Positions 45,400-57,864 of a stretch of 64,000 nt of DNA are shown one piece after another. Within the stretch, counting starts at the first letter, position 1, and every line of letters begins with the position of its first letter. This DNA comes from Atkinsonella hypoxylon (lineage: Eukaryota > Ascomycota > Sordariomycetes > Hypocreales > Clavicipitaceae), in contig JFHB01000015.1 of NCBI GenBank assembly GCA_000729835.1, positions 124,001-188,000 of the forward strand, in the 5' to 3' direction. The translations under genes and the position numbers were made by a program. The notes under the pieces were generated by a model. The model had not been told where the DNA came from. It worked only from the letters and a program-made list of their open reading frames with translations, and did no database searches.

Positions 45400-48300
45400 G
45401 GGTAGGGGAAAATACAGTAGAAATTAGCTAGAAAGCAGCAGAAATTGCAGCGCTTTATAAATTAGTAGAGAGCTAATCTCTATAGATAAAGGAACTATAA
45501 CGCTTTATAATAGACTATATATAGAAAAAGAAGTAGCTTTAAGCTATAGTAAGCTAGTAGCTAAGGAAACCTAAACAGAAGCCCTTACTTATAGTAAACC
45601 CTTATAATAGAAATAAATAGGGCTTTTAGGCCTAGTAAATAGTAATTACCTAAAAACTCTAAGCTAATAGCGCCTTTATAGGTATAATATAGAACTAATA
45701 GTACTATTTATACTAAAGCTTATTGCCTAAAGTCTAGTAAAGAGTAGCAGCCTATTATAAGGCAGGTAAAGTAAGGGAATATAATATATAGAGGTTCCTT
45801 AATTACTTAGAATTAGTCTTTATAGATTCTTACTAATAGAACTAGGCCTTAATTAAGCTTAATTAGCTTTAATAAAGTAATAATAAGTAGTTTATAGAAT
45901 TCTACGTTTATTTTAAGGAAAAAATTGCATTAGTAAAAGGGGCTAACTAGAATAATAGCGTAAAGTTAGCTAAGTTATAAATAGCGCTTAATAAGGAAAT
46001 AAGAGATTACAGTATAAAAAGGGATATTCTCTATTATAACTACCTTTAAGCAGTAAAGCGCTACTGCAGTATTACACTAAACCTTAAGTTATATTGCATT
46101 AAGGAATAGCACTAGCTAAAATGCAGCTTTAGCTCTAAAGAGCTCTAGAATAGTAACACTAAGATAACTAAGGTTAACGCTATAAAAACCTAGTAGAGAT
46201 AGAAAGAGAGTATAAAGAAATCTAGAGTAAAATAACTAAATAAGGATGCTTTATAAGTAAAGTAAGCGTTTAAGGCTAAACTTAAAAAATGCTGTTAAAA
46301 GAGGTAATACCTTTAGTGTAGGTTATTTTAACACTATATTTAAGGATGTAAATTGTAACTAATAAAATATAAGCTAGAGTTAACTAGTATATAGGTAGCA
46401 GCAATAGACAATATATAGAAAAAGAACTCTAATAAGTTAGAAAAAGGCTTACCCTTAGCCTTAAGCTTAGTATAGAGGTAAAGGCAACGTAAATAATATA
46501 ATAACTCTTACTTAGTAAGCAGCTAAAAGAAGAATATAGAGAGATAACTAAAAAAATAGATATATTACTGTTCCTTATCTCTATACTCTTTAACTAACTA
46601 TTATTCTACAATATATAAATAAATAGTAGGTATAACTGCTTTACTGCAATAAGTAAGAGTTTAGTGTAATACCTTAGCTTAAAGTAGGTTCTATTACTGC
46701 ACAAAAGAATAGTATAGACAGCAGTAGAGGTTAAATAGTAGTTCTATAATAGCTACTAAAGGAGTGCCTTAATTACTTCTTTAGTTTACTTATAGGTAAA
46801 TATTAATAGCTAGGTCTTTCTAGTAGTAGCCTATATAATCCTAAGCTTAACCTAAGATTGTATTTTTAGAAGCCTATAGTTAGCCTATAATAGAGTTGTT
46901 CTTAACGCTGCTAGCTAGAGCCTATTAGTAGGTAAGGCTAAGGGCCTTATAATTTAAGCAGTAGAAGCTTAGAGCGTTAAGGACCTAATAAGACTAGTGT
47001 TAGTAGTAGTTTATAGCGCTCTAATAAAATAGAGTAAGAGCTAAGAGGTTGCTATATATTTTATTGCTATAAGCCTTTAGGAAATTACCTCTATATTGTT
47101 ATTATAAATATTCCTAAAAGGCCCTAAACTACTAATATTACTACTAAAATTAGAGAACTTTTATAATCTTTTTAAGGAAGAAAAGGCCTAAGGCTTTCTA
47201 CTATATAGAGAGAGGCTAGATTACTATATTAAGCTAAAACAGCAGCTAAATAGCTCCTTACTATTACTGCTATAGGCTTTACTGTATAATATACTATAGA
47301 ACTATTTATTAGAAATTAAAAGGTAGGTAATAGACCTAATAGATAAAGAATAGATTTAAGCTAGCTTCTTTTTAGTAGTAGTACCTATTCTTTTAGCTAA
47401 AAAGCTAAGTAAAGAATAGTAATTCTATATTAATTATTAAGCTCTTAATAAAATTATAGAATAGAACTATTACCTACTTCCCTTAATAAAGAAGATACTT
47501 AAGTTGTTATTAAAGGTATATTAGTTTACTAAACTAAATATATAGTTAGCCTTTTATAGGATCTAGATAGTAAACAGTAAGAAGCACCTTACAGTATTTT
47601 ATACCTAGTTTAGCCTCTTTAAATAGCTAGTTTGCCCCTTTAGGTTAGTAGGGGCTCTAGCTACATTTTAACAATACATTAATAGTACACTAAGAGAGGC
47701 CCTTAGAGATTATATAACTACTTATTTAAATAATGTCCTTATTTACACTAGAGGTTCTAGGAAAGACTATATATATAAGGTATAGAGAATCCTAGAAAAG
47801 TTATAGTTAATAGAGCTGCACTTAGATCTTAAGAAATACTGTTTTACTATAACTAAAGTTAAGTACCTTAGCTTTATAGTTATAGTAGAAAGGGAGATAT
47901 ACCTAGATCTAAAGAAGATTGCAGCTATTTAAAAGTAGTAAGCTTCTACTAAATTATAAGGGGTATAAAGCTTCCTTAGATTTATAAACTTCTACTATAA
48001 CTTTATATTAGATTTCTTAGATATTATAGAGCCTCTAGTTAACTTAATAAAGAAGGGAGTTTTATTCTAGTAAATAGAGAAATATAAGAGGTTATTTATA
48101 AGGCTTAAGGAGGCCTTTACCTTATACCTAGTCTTAGCCTAATAGAACTCTAAGAAGAATATAGTAGTAAAGGCTAATTACTTAGAAGAGGCCCTTAGTA
48201 GCTATTTATTCTAATATAATAAAGCTAGCGTACTGCAGCCTATAGTATACTATTTAGCTAGGTTATCTCTAGCCTAATGTAACTATACTATTTACAATAA

Positions 48301-50300
48301 GAAACTCTTAGTAATAATATTTTACCTTAAAGCTTAAGCAGTAAAGTTATAGAGAGTAGTATATCCCTTTATAATCCTTATAGACTATAAGAATCTAGAA
48401 TACTTTACGTTTCTATAAAAGATCTTTAAGCGTTAGGCTAAGTAGATAGAGCTTCTCTCTCTCTTTAACTACTACTTACAATACTGCCTAGAGCTATAAG
48501 TAGAGTAACTAGATGCATTATTACAATAAAAGTAGGATTAAGATAGAGTAACGCTATAGATAGGCTAGGTTCTCTAGCCTCTCTCTATTAGCTGCCTTAG
48601 CACTTCCTATAAAGATAAAGAGAAGGAGAAGAAGGTTATAGAGAATATTAAAATAGAGATAGCTAGTAAAGCAACGCTAAAAAGTTAACTAGCTGCAGCT
48701 TTATAGGTGCTAGCTAGAACAACACTGTTTCTAAATAAACACTTATAGAGCTTATAGAACTAAGGAGTGCAAAAAGACCTAATATACCTAATAAGGTTAA
48801 ATGTAGTCTAGAAAGGGAAGAAAAGGTTTCTATTAAAGGCAAAAATATAAGAATAGATTGTAGACTGCACCCTTAATATATAAAGAGCACTAGTTTACTA
48901 GAGCTGCCTCTAGGTCCTTAAGTATAAGCTATTAACTACTATACTAATATATAGGATATATAAGTCGCTAATATTAGGCTACCTAGGACAAAATACTACA
49001 TTTTAGGCATTAATATACAACTATTACTAGAATAGGCTGTTCTAAGATATTGCTTAATACATTTAAAACTACTACTATTACAGCAGCTAGAAGAGTAAAA
49101 GGTTGTAGTAAGGCCTCTTACAACCTATTCTAGCGCTAAATAGATATTAGTTATAGATCTCTATAGATTTTATAATAGATTTACTAGCGCTAAACTAGGC
49201 TACACTCTCTTACCTAATAGTTATTACTAATTAACTTTTAAAGTATATATAGTTAAAGGCAATAACCTCTATAGAGGTAAAGGAATATACCTAGTAGTTT
49301 AAGCATTATTAGTAGCAGTTTTATAGGTTCCTAAGACAAATTATCTCTAACTATAGTTTAGATTAGTTAAGCACCTTTTAGACTACTCTCTATTGCCTTA
49401 TTAGAATTAAATAATTACTATCTATATTCTATTACCTATAGATAAACAGTAGAATAAAGAGAGTTAATTAGGAAGTATAAGTAATTCTATAGGTTATAGT
49501 TACCTTTTTGCAGTTTAACTAGCCTAAATATCTCTTTATATATTAGCTAGCTATTAACAATAGGAATTCCTTAGTAACTAGCATAAGTTTAAACTAGGCA
49601 ATATATAAGTATAATATAGACCTTATCTAAAAGCTTATAGATAAAGAGAAGTTCTAAGTCTTATAAAAGAGGTAGGCTTTAGTGTTCCTTAAATAGCTAT
49701 AAAAGGGTATAAATATTACTTAAGCTGCAATTAACTTTACCTAGTAGAGGCAGTAAGAGTAGTTAAATAGAAGCTATAGGCTAGTAGAACAGTATAAAGT
49801 AGAGAACTTAGTTTAGCTAACGCTCTATTATATTAAGATAAACTGCTTAAGTTAGAAGCTTAATTAGGTAATAGTAAAGTATATAGTTATAGATATACTA
49901 ATACCTTTAACTATAAAGTTAGATATTTTACTAGGAATTTACCTAGTCTTCTATATTAATTTTATTAAGTAAGCAGTAATAGACCCTTTACTTTTCTAGC
50001 AATTAGTAGACTTAAGGCTTAGTTTTAAGCTAACTGCAATATATATTAATCTATTCCTTAAAGAGTATAGAGTAAAGAAAATTCTAGCTGCTAAAAACAC
50101 TTTAGGCTAAGGGAGACACTATTAGGTGCTTATTAAGTAGATAGAATTTATTTAACCTATATAGAAACTGCTAAAGAACTTCCTTAATATAGAGGCACTA
50201 GATTAATTTAAGTTATAGTAGAAAAACGCTTAATTTAACAATAGGTCTAGTAAAAGTGCAGTAAAATTTTATATAAACTCTAATAATAACTTAGTAATTC
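45400..50300 (+). pseudogene. D1b gag-pol remnant with chromodomain
   Basis: RT motifs can be read through TAG codons between about 47,350 and 47,770: FFLVVVPILLAKK, ALNKIIE, LPLIKK, VCPFRLVGA, YINSTLREALRDYITTYL and the active site NNVLIYT (from DDVLIYT, about 47,721-47,750). RNase H follows, then integrase (about 48,700-49,600). Near 50,050-50,220 there is a chromodomain-like end (EYRVKKILAAKNTLG, HYQVLIK, and a Trp/Glu-Pro region partly lost), which would target insertion to heterochromatin. All parts are cut by stops. The RT aspartates are mutated to Asn. Confidence 0.8.
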
Positions 50301-52734
50301 TTAACTAAAAATAAAGGAAAATAAACTCTTCCTTATAGAGGCCTATATAATTATTATAAAAAAAAAAAAATAAAAGAAATTTCTTAGTAAGTAGTAAAGA
50401 GGCAGTAGTGCTTATAGTGTAGAGGTATAACTACCTAGAAAGCGCCTTATTGCTCTCTAAGCAGTTACAAAATAGAAGCTAAAGGAGCTATATAGTGCCT
50501 CTAGAGTAGTGTAGAAGCTAGAGCTAGAATAGTAGCGCTAGCAGAAGGTATAGGGGCTAGGGTAGGTAAGGATATAACTAGTGCTCTAGATTAAGATTTT
50601 TCTCTAGTAGATATAAGTAAGAATATAATATCTTAAATAGCTTAGCGCTTTAGGCGTAAAGGTATAGTTCTTAAGGGAGAGAAGATAAAGAGAGAGAAGG
50701 TAGAGAGAGCAGTAGGCTAGGTTAGAGTTATACACTTTAGGAATATAAACAGTAATTAGCGCTATAAGTAGTTTAAGCTTTTAAGCTCTACCTAAAGGTA
50801 AGTATATTTCTAGTATATTGCCTTAAGGTTATTCTATAAGGGTAAAGGGATAATATATAGCAGTAAAGAAGCCTTATATAGCAGTAAGGGGGCAGTAGTA
50901 GTAGAGGTTAGCAGTATATAATAAGGTATAGATATAGGTAGCAGCAATAAGGAGAGTATAGTAATAGCAGTAGTAGTAGTAAGCGTAAAGAGAAATAAGA
51001 AGTTATTATTAATATCTATAGAGATATACTTATACTTATTAGAGTTAAACTTATTGTTCTTTAGAACAATAGAGGCTATAGTGCTTTTATAGTTAGTAAA
51101 AAGAGAGAGAGTAAGTATAAAAGAATAACTAGTTTAGGTTATATAGTAAGAAGAAGAAGAGAGTGTAACCTTTTTCTTTATATAATTAGTAGTAAGTACG
51201 TTCTTAAGGATAGAGTTATAGTAGTTATATATATTTAAAAATTTATATATAAGAATTATATAGTAAAAGAGCTAGCTAGTATAAGGGGGAATTAAAGTAG
51301 ACTTAACTATAAAACCTTAGTTAATAAGTTTCTATATCTAGGTAAAGTAATACTATAAGTAAAGATACTTAGTAAAGAGGCTAGAATTCTAAATGTAACC
51401 TTAATGCCTCTATATATATAGTTAGTATTTTCTCCTTTAGCTAGAACAACAGTTATATAAGCTCTTCTTATAAAGGTTATTGCAGTATAGTATATAGATA
51501 TCCTTAAGAATATTGCTATTAAATAACTCTAAATTGTTTAAGTCCCTTTATATAAGGAAACTATAAATATAGCAGCAGTAAGGGACTAATAGCACTATAG
51601 AAGTAGAAGTAGTAGAGGCGCTAGCGCTAGTAATATAACTGCTAAAGTTCTAAATATACTTCTAGTTAGTAAGGGAATAAGCTATATATAAGTAAAAAAG
51701 CAGTGTACTCTAGGCTAATAAGACAATATTCTATAGTTTTAATTAGTAAGCTACTAGTAGTTAGATAAATTCTATTTAAATATATTAAAAAGAGGTTCTT
51801 TTATATTAAAAGGAGCAGTAGTAGCTATACAGTAAAGTAAGGGATTTTAGAAAACTATAATAAAATTATTTAGTTATAATATAGAGGTAAGATAAAATAT
51901 AAAGAAGGAAGGAAAAGATAAAAAAGGGAAAAGAGAAATTGTTTATTTTTATATTAGAAACAGCTAAAAGCTAGCTACTAGTTTATTGTACGCTAAAGGG
52001 ATAATAATAACAACAGCTGTTTACGCTTTACTAGCTGTTAGTTTATTGTACACTAAAAGAATAATACTAATAACAACTGTTTGCGCTCTATACCCTTAAC
52101 AACACCCCTTATATATAAATAGGTTATATATATCTAATAACTGTTTGTAATAGCAATAAGGATAAAAGAGAGGGAGTACCTTCTAGTTAATAAGAGGGAT
52201 TGTTACGCAATAATTGCTCTAAACCTAAGGAGACCTAGGTATATAGGCAGTTTATGCGCTAGCAACACTAGCATTATAGCTAGCGCCTATATAACAGGCA
52301 GATAATTAATAGCTGTATATAGAGAATTATAAGGTAGAGAGGGGCAGAGAGGTTAATAGACCTTAGGAGGGTATAATTAAGCAGAGGGAGAGGCGTAATT
52401 AATCTATTATAGCGCAACTAATAGGTTAGTTAGTAGAGTAGTTAACAGCTGTTGCTAAGGTGCTATAGGCAATTAGAGGGAAGAGAGGTAGAGCAAACGT
52501 CTGTTTATATATTAGCCCTACAACGCTGCGCTAACAATAAATAGTGCATTAATGCAGCAATAGAACAGCTAAAGTAAAGCGCCTAGAGGTAGACGTTATA
52601 CCTCTATATTTTTTTATAAGTAAATAATAGGGAAAATGCAAAGAGGGAGCAGATAGAGAGTTAGCTGCTATTTACAGCACCTACTATAGACAACAAAAGG
52701 GATTGTTATAAAGCCTAGAAGGAGAAGGAGAGTA
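50301..52734 (+). other. Unassigned 2.4 kb between D1b pol and its 3' LTR
   Basis: AT-rich RIP-like DNA with an A-run (around 50,358-50,371), purine-rich GTAGTAG stretches (50,880-51,000) and a 60-bp direct duplication (51,973-52,032 and 52,033-52,092). No domain could be read in any frame. It may be a long 3' untranslated region or a further nested remnant. Confidence 0.45.
51973..52092. repeat. Direct tandem duplication, 2 x 60 bp
   Basis: Both units share AGTTTATTGTA, CTAAA, GATAATA and AACAACNGCTGTTT-like blocks in the same order. Differences are mostly transitions, so duplication came before the RIP changes. Confidence 0.65.
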
Positions 52735-52942
52735 TATTATAGACTTAAGCCTTAAGCTTAGGTCTTTTAGGAGAGAGAGAACAGCAGAAGAGAGATAGAG
52801 ATCTATATAGGTAAAGGAATAGAAGCAAGCTGCATTCGTTTAGGGGTTAGCTGGACTTTACTAGGCCCTAGAGAGAGAACCTCAGCTATAGAGCACATAC
52901 TAAAAGGGGCTCCTAAGGGGATAGACCTACCCCTAGATATTT
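52735..52942 (+). repeat. D1b 3' LTR, first part
   Basis: TATTATAGACTTAAGCC corresponds to TGTTATGGACTCGAGCC at the start of the D LTR, and the match goes on to CCCCTAGATAT, where the reversed family-G LTR begins. Confidence 0.8.
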
Positions 52943-53420
52943 TGTCGCCTTAAAACCAAACCCCCAAATGACCATGCAGCCTACACCAAAGCGGGTAACG
53001 ATATAGCGTACATTAAGATCGAAGAGGATCGGCAGAGAGCGAGATATTTATTAGTGCGTGCTATTAAACAATAGTAGGTAAGAAGATTAAATAGTTAAAA
53101 AAGGCAGAAACAAAATATTAATTGCAGCTTAGAAGATATACACACGCAAAAGAAGCTAAATGTACTAAAGAGTTAGGGAAAGTGTTACTAGCAGTAAAGT
53201 AATATCTCTTAAGTGTTAAGCGTTATAAATTAAAGTAGGCCAAAAGATATTAATTAATTAAAAGAGTAAAAGCCCAAAAAGAATTAGCAAAAGCTACTTA
53301 TACCTCCTTCCTTAAACTATTTAGACATCTAGGCAATGCACACTCTTATAGAGAAAATCTATATATAGCATCCCTTATAAAGCTAATATAAGAGCGCAAG
53401 GGGGTAACCCTGCTGCAATA
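52943..53420 (-). repeat. G2 3' LTR (478 bp), reversed
   Basis: Starts TGTCGCCTTAAAACC and ends GGGGTAACCCTGCTGCAATA in + orientation. The first ~100 bases (to about 53,045) keep CA/TG dinucleotides; the rest is RIP-converted. Confidence 0.85.
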
Positions 53421-56400
53421 TAATACCTCTTTAGTTATAAATAAGCTTATAAAGTAAGACTTATAAGTAACTTAACCCTCTAGCTAATTCCCTTAATCCT
53501 AAAGTCCTAATTCTTTTATCTTCTATAACAGCTTTAGTGTCTTTAGTGTATATAGTAGCGTTTCTTTTACTAGCAATAGCGTTCTTACAGCTAGGCGCTT
53601 TCCTTTACAATAAGCAACTCTTTCTTAGTAATTTACACTTTATTTAGTCGCTCTAGATATAATTAAATAGTGTCTTTTATTTACCTTAATTATCTCTTGC
53701 TAAGCGCTAAAATAAAAGAGAGCTAGTAGTATAACACTAAGGTTTATATTAGTAATAGAATTATAGGCTATTATAGGTTGTTTAGCAATATATCTTTAAG
53801 CTAACGCTTCTATTTAATCCTTTATAGTGTAGTATCCTCTAGCTTTAAGCGCTTATTTTGCTGCCTTTATAACCTCTTTATTCTTTTGCCTAGATTTCTA
53901 CTTCTACACTAATAGCTCTATAAAACGTAAAAACAGTAGCTAATGCTTTAAGTTCTATAATTGTTGCAGAAGCTAGTTCTTACTGTAAGATTCTATTTAA
54001 TCTTTTTATATAAGATCTTATAGTATACTAGAAATTCTAGCAGAAACCTCTAAATTATTTAGCAGTAGTAATAATAAAGGGCTTTATAAATTAGTTATAG
54101 GCTATAGTAGTACCTTAAATATTACAATTAAAGACTTCTTTTATACAAAAGGGAGCAGCTTATAATATATAAAAGCCTAGCTAGGCTTACTTATCTGCAT
54201 TAAAAGATATAAACGCTGTTCCTTTACTGTTATTGCTGCTTTAATAGTTCTATTATAGATAATAGAATTACTATTAAATTAAATAGCAGCAATAAACTAA
54301 TTCTTCTAAAGTTATATAAGTATTTATTTATTAACCTCTATTAACTATTTAATTACTTAATTATAATTGCTTAAGGTAAATTTCTAGGTATTAAGCTCCT
54401 TTAGAACAGGAATTCTACTACTAGTTATCTATAAGTAATATCTTAAGATAAAACGCTTTATAGTATCTTCCTAGAGGTAGCTAAGGTTAAAGCCTATAGT
54501 CTTAGCTTTTTTAATAACTATATACCTATTTATAAAACTAAGCTTATTTACTGCTATTGTATATAGAACTATTATAACTCTATTAGTACCTTTACAGTAG
54601 TTATAAGACTAATTAATAGAGTTATTAGTTATAACTTAGTTATAAAAGTGCAGTTTAAATTCGTTCCCTAATGTTTAAGTAATTCTATAGTTACTATATT
54701 AAGTGTAAGGTATATTATATAAGCTGTTGCTAATAAGATTAATTAGAAGATACCTAACTAAATAATAAAGCGTCTATATTAAGAAGAATAAATAAGTATA
54801 TCTACATTTCTAGTTACTCTTCTGCTTATAATATAGTACTAAAATTGCCTAGAATAAGTATAAATACTAAAGGAGCTATAAAGTTTATACTTAACTATAG
54901 ACTATAGCTTTAAACCTTTTAATTCTGCCTTTAGGTTCTATATTAAAGTAATAATAGTATCCCTTTAAGCAATTAAAGATAAAATAAGTCTAGTAGTTAT
55001 TAAAGAAAAAAAAGCTAGCAATAAGTCTTTACTTACTTATTTTATTGTATAAGGCAGAAGGGTTATAGCTTATATTATAACAGTAGGAAATAAGTTAAAA
55101 CCTATCTTTAATTCTATATACCTTTTAACCTATAAGTTTTACAATCTTACTTTAGTCTATCTCTTCTATATTAATTATAAAAGACTCCTTAAAGATAACT
55201 ACTATACACTTAATTCTATAAGTAATAATTCTTACTATAGCAGTAAGCTAGAATTAATCTAACTATCTATAATAAGTCTTTTGCTTAAAGGACTTTATTA
55301 GAAAGCTATAAATATTATTAAAATAATTAAACTAGATTGCTAAACTCTAGTTAGGCTATATTAACTCTATAAGCCTAAAGTTATCTAAATTATAATCCTA
55401 ATAAAGTAGTAGGCTAAAAGGAGGCTACTTAAAATATTACTAAAAGAGAGGCAATTAGCGCTTATAGAGCTTCTTAAGAGGTAAATCTACTTAATCTTAC
55501 TCTTCTATACAAAAGAAATTGCTAACTAGCTTATAGACTTACACTGTAATATAGTATATTAGTAGGTTCCTTAACGTCCTAAAGTAATATATTTATCTCT
55601 TATATATAACTCTAAAGTTAATCTTAAAAATAGGTTCTTAGTATTTATTTTCTATTTTAGTAGTAGAGATTAAATAGCTTTTAAAAAATTAAAGGTAAAA
55701 AAGAGCTTAAGTAGGTGCTTATAATAAAAATATTATAAGAATAAAGGAATAAAGAGAGAGAGAGAGTAGAAATATAAGCTATATTATAGCTAGTATTGTC
55801 TTAATAAATCCTTAGTTAATAGCTGTTTATAATTATTATAATTTAGTAGAGGCTAATAGTAAATATATACTAAAACTCTAATAGCTGCAAACTTATTAAG
55901 TAATTTATAATATTCTCCTTAACTAATTATATTTATCTTCCTTTTTTCTTCTTATAACTACCTTTCTATATAGCCTCTTTCTTATTGCCTTTATTAGCAC
56001 CTTTAATTATTTAATTATAGCTAAAAAGCTTCCTTAAAACTATAAGGATCTTATAAATATATAGAATATTATTAGTAAAAGAATCTCTTTTACTACTCTC
56101 TTTTATTAAGTTACTCTCTCTTAGAATAGTTAAATAGATATTTTTCCTTTAATAACGCTTATTAATATAGTAAGTCTTTTGTAAAAAAGCTTTTAATTAC
56201 ACTTCTATTCTCTTATTATACTAATAAACCTTACCTCCTTAGTATAAATTTACCTTTAAGTTTATAGAGGCAATAATATTAGTGCTAGTAGATACTTAAT
56301 ATATACTAAAGTTGCTTTTTAATAGAGTTTTATACTTAATATACCTCTAAGAGCTATTAAATTCTTTTGCAATTAAAATCTTAAGGCTTAGTTTATTAAT

Positions 56401-57864
56401 AGCACTATAAAAGAAGGCTCTCTTTTGCATAAGGTTGTACTAGAATTAAACGTTAAGAACTTTATCTTTATTTTAACTAAAATAGCTTATTCTTATAGAT
56501 ATTTCTATTATACACTTACTAATTATTAAGAGCACTATAAAGCCCTTTTAATCTTATTCTTTAGCAAAGAGAACAGTGTATTTTACTTTTATTGCACTAA
56601 TATATATCTTTAGACAGTTACTTTATTTAAGGAATATATCTACTTTCTATTTTACAGCTACACCTCTCTTAAGAATATCTATAGTAGCTTATATAGCAAT
56701 TGCATCTAAAGTAGCTCTACTGCTGTAAGCTGTAAGTAGCAATTTGCAAAAGGTTACAGTAACTATAGCTAGATTTACTATAATGCTCCTTTTATAATAT
56801 TCTAGGGTAAAGACTAGGTAGATTAACTATTTATCCTTCTAAGGCTCTAGAAGGTCCTTTATAAGGATCTTTCTCCCTTTATAGTAGTTAATATTCCTTA
56901 CCCTTTCCCCTAGACATTAGAACTACTAGAATTTCACTAGAAGATTAAGTATAAATTACTTAAGTTAAAAGATAAAGAAAAAAAAAAAAAATAAAATAAA
57001 AAAAGAGCAAAGGCTAGGCAGCCTCTCTAGTTAAAATAGAATAGAACTATACTTATTTTTAGCGGTTTTTAAAAACTTTTTATATATTCTATTTAATCTA
57101 GGTTTATAGTCTTAATTCTAATTAGCTTTAAATCTTTAAATAATCTTAATATACTATTATTAAATCTTAGTTAGTCTTAAATATATAAATAAATAAACTT
57201 AACCTTCTTTCTCCCTAAAGCTAAAGATATAGAGACTACAGCATTAGCTTTTACAAAAGCTATAATAAGTTATATATCTTAGTAAAGTTATAGGTAAATT
57301 GTAAAGATTAAATAATACTGTTAATCTCCTTATAGCTTCTACGCTTTTCTTTAGGTATTATTAGCAGATAAACTTCTATTATATACTTTAGATAATGTTA
57401 TAGTAGAAGATCTACTTTAGCGTTATTATCCTTAAAATTCTCTTTTTAGTATAGCTATAATGTATAGTCCTTAGAAACTATTTAATCTAATATATTATAC
57501 TAGGCATTAGTAAGCTGTAATTTATTAGTATTTTGCTTAAAGTTGCTAGTGTCTTTACTATACTAAGCAGTATATTGTAGGGTATAGAGCTATTTATTAG
57601 CAGTAGAAGTCTACTATCCCTCTAGATTAAGCCTAAACTTCTTAATATAATCCCTAGAAATAGTCTTATTAAGCACTATACTATCTAGGGTCTTTAAACA
57701 GTAGGTGCTAGTAACTTTTGCTTAGCTATACACTTTAAAAGAACTATTCTATTATATTACTAACTTCTTCTTTATTAATATATCTATAACCCTTTATATA
57801 TTATATATAAAGACTAAATCTTTTAGAACTAATTAATCTTTCTTCTTTTACAATAATATCTCTT
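53421..57864 (-). other. G2 3' region of about 4.4 kb without recognised domains
   Basis: AT-rich, RIP-like, with an A-rich run near 56,975-57,005. G1 cannot be compared because it is cut before this point. The first few hundred bases on the pol side should be the end of the polyprotein. The rest might be an extra 3' frame, a long untranslated region or a nested remnant. Confidence 0.45.

Larger units (their letters stand above)
44971..52942 (+). mobile_element. D1b: family-D gypsy (chromovirus type), RIP-inactivated
   Basis: 5' LTR 44,971-45,332 (362 bp), gag-pol about 45,400-50,300, an unassigned 2.4 kb, then the start of the 3' LTR at 52,735, which is interrupted at 52,943 by G2. It sits inside D1a gag (preceding five bases ATAAC). 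The rest of its 3' LTR would be beyond the right edge of the window. Confidence 0.83.
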
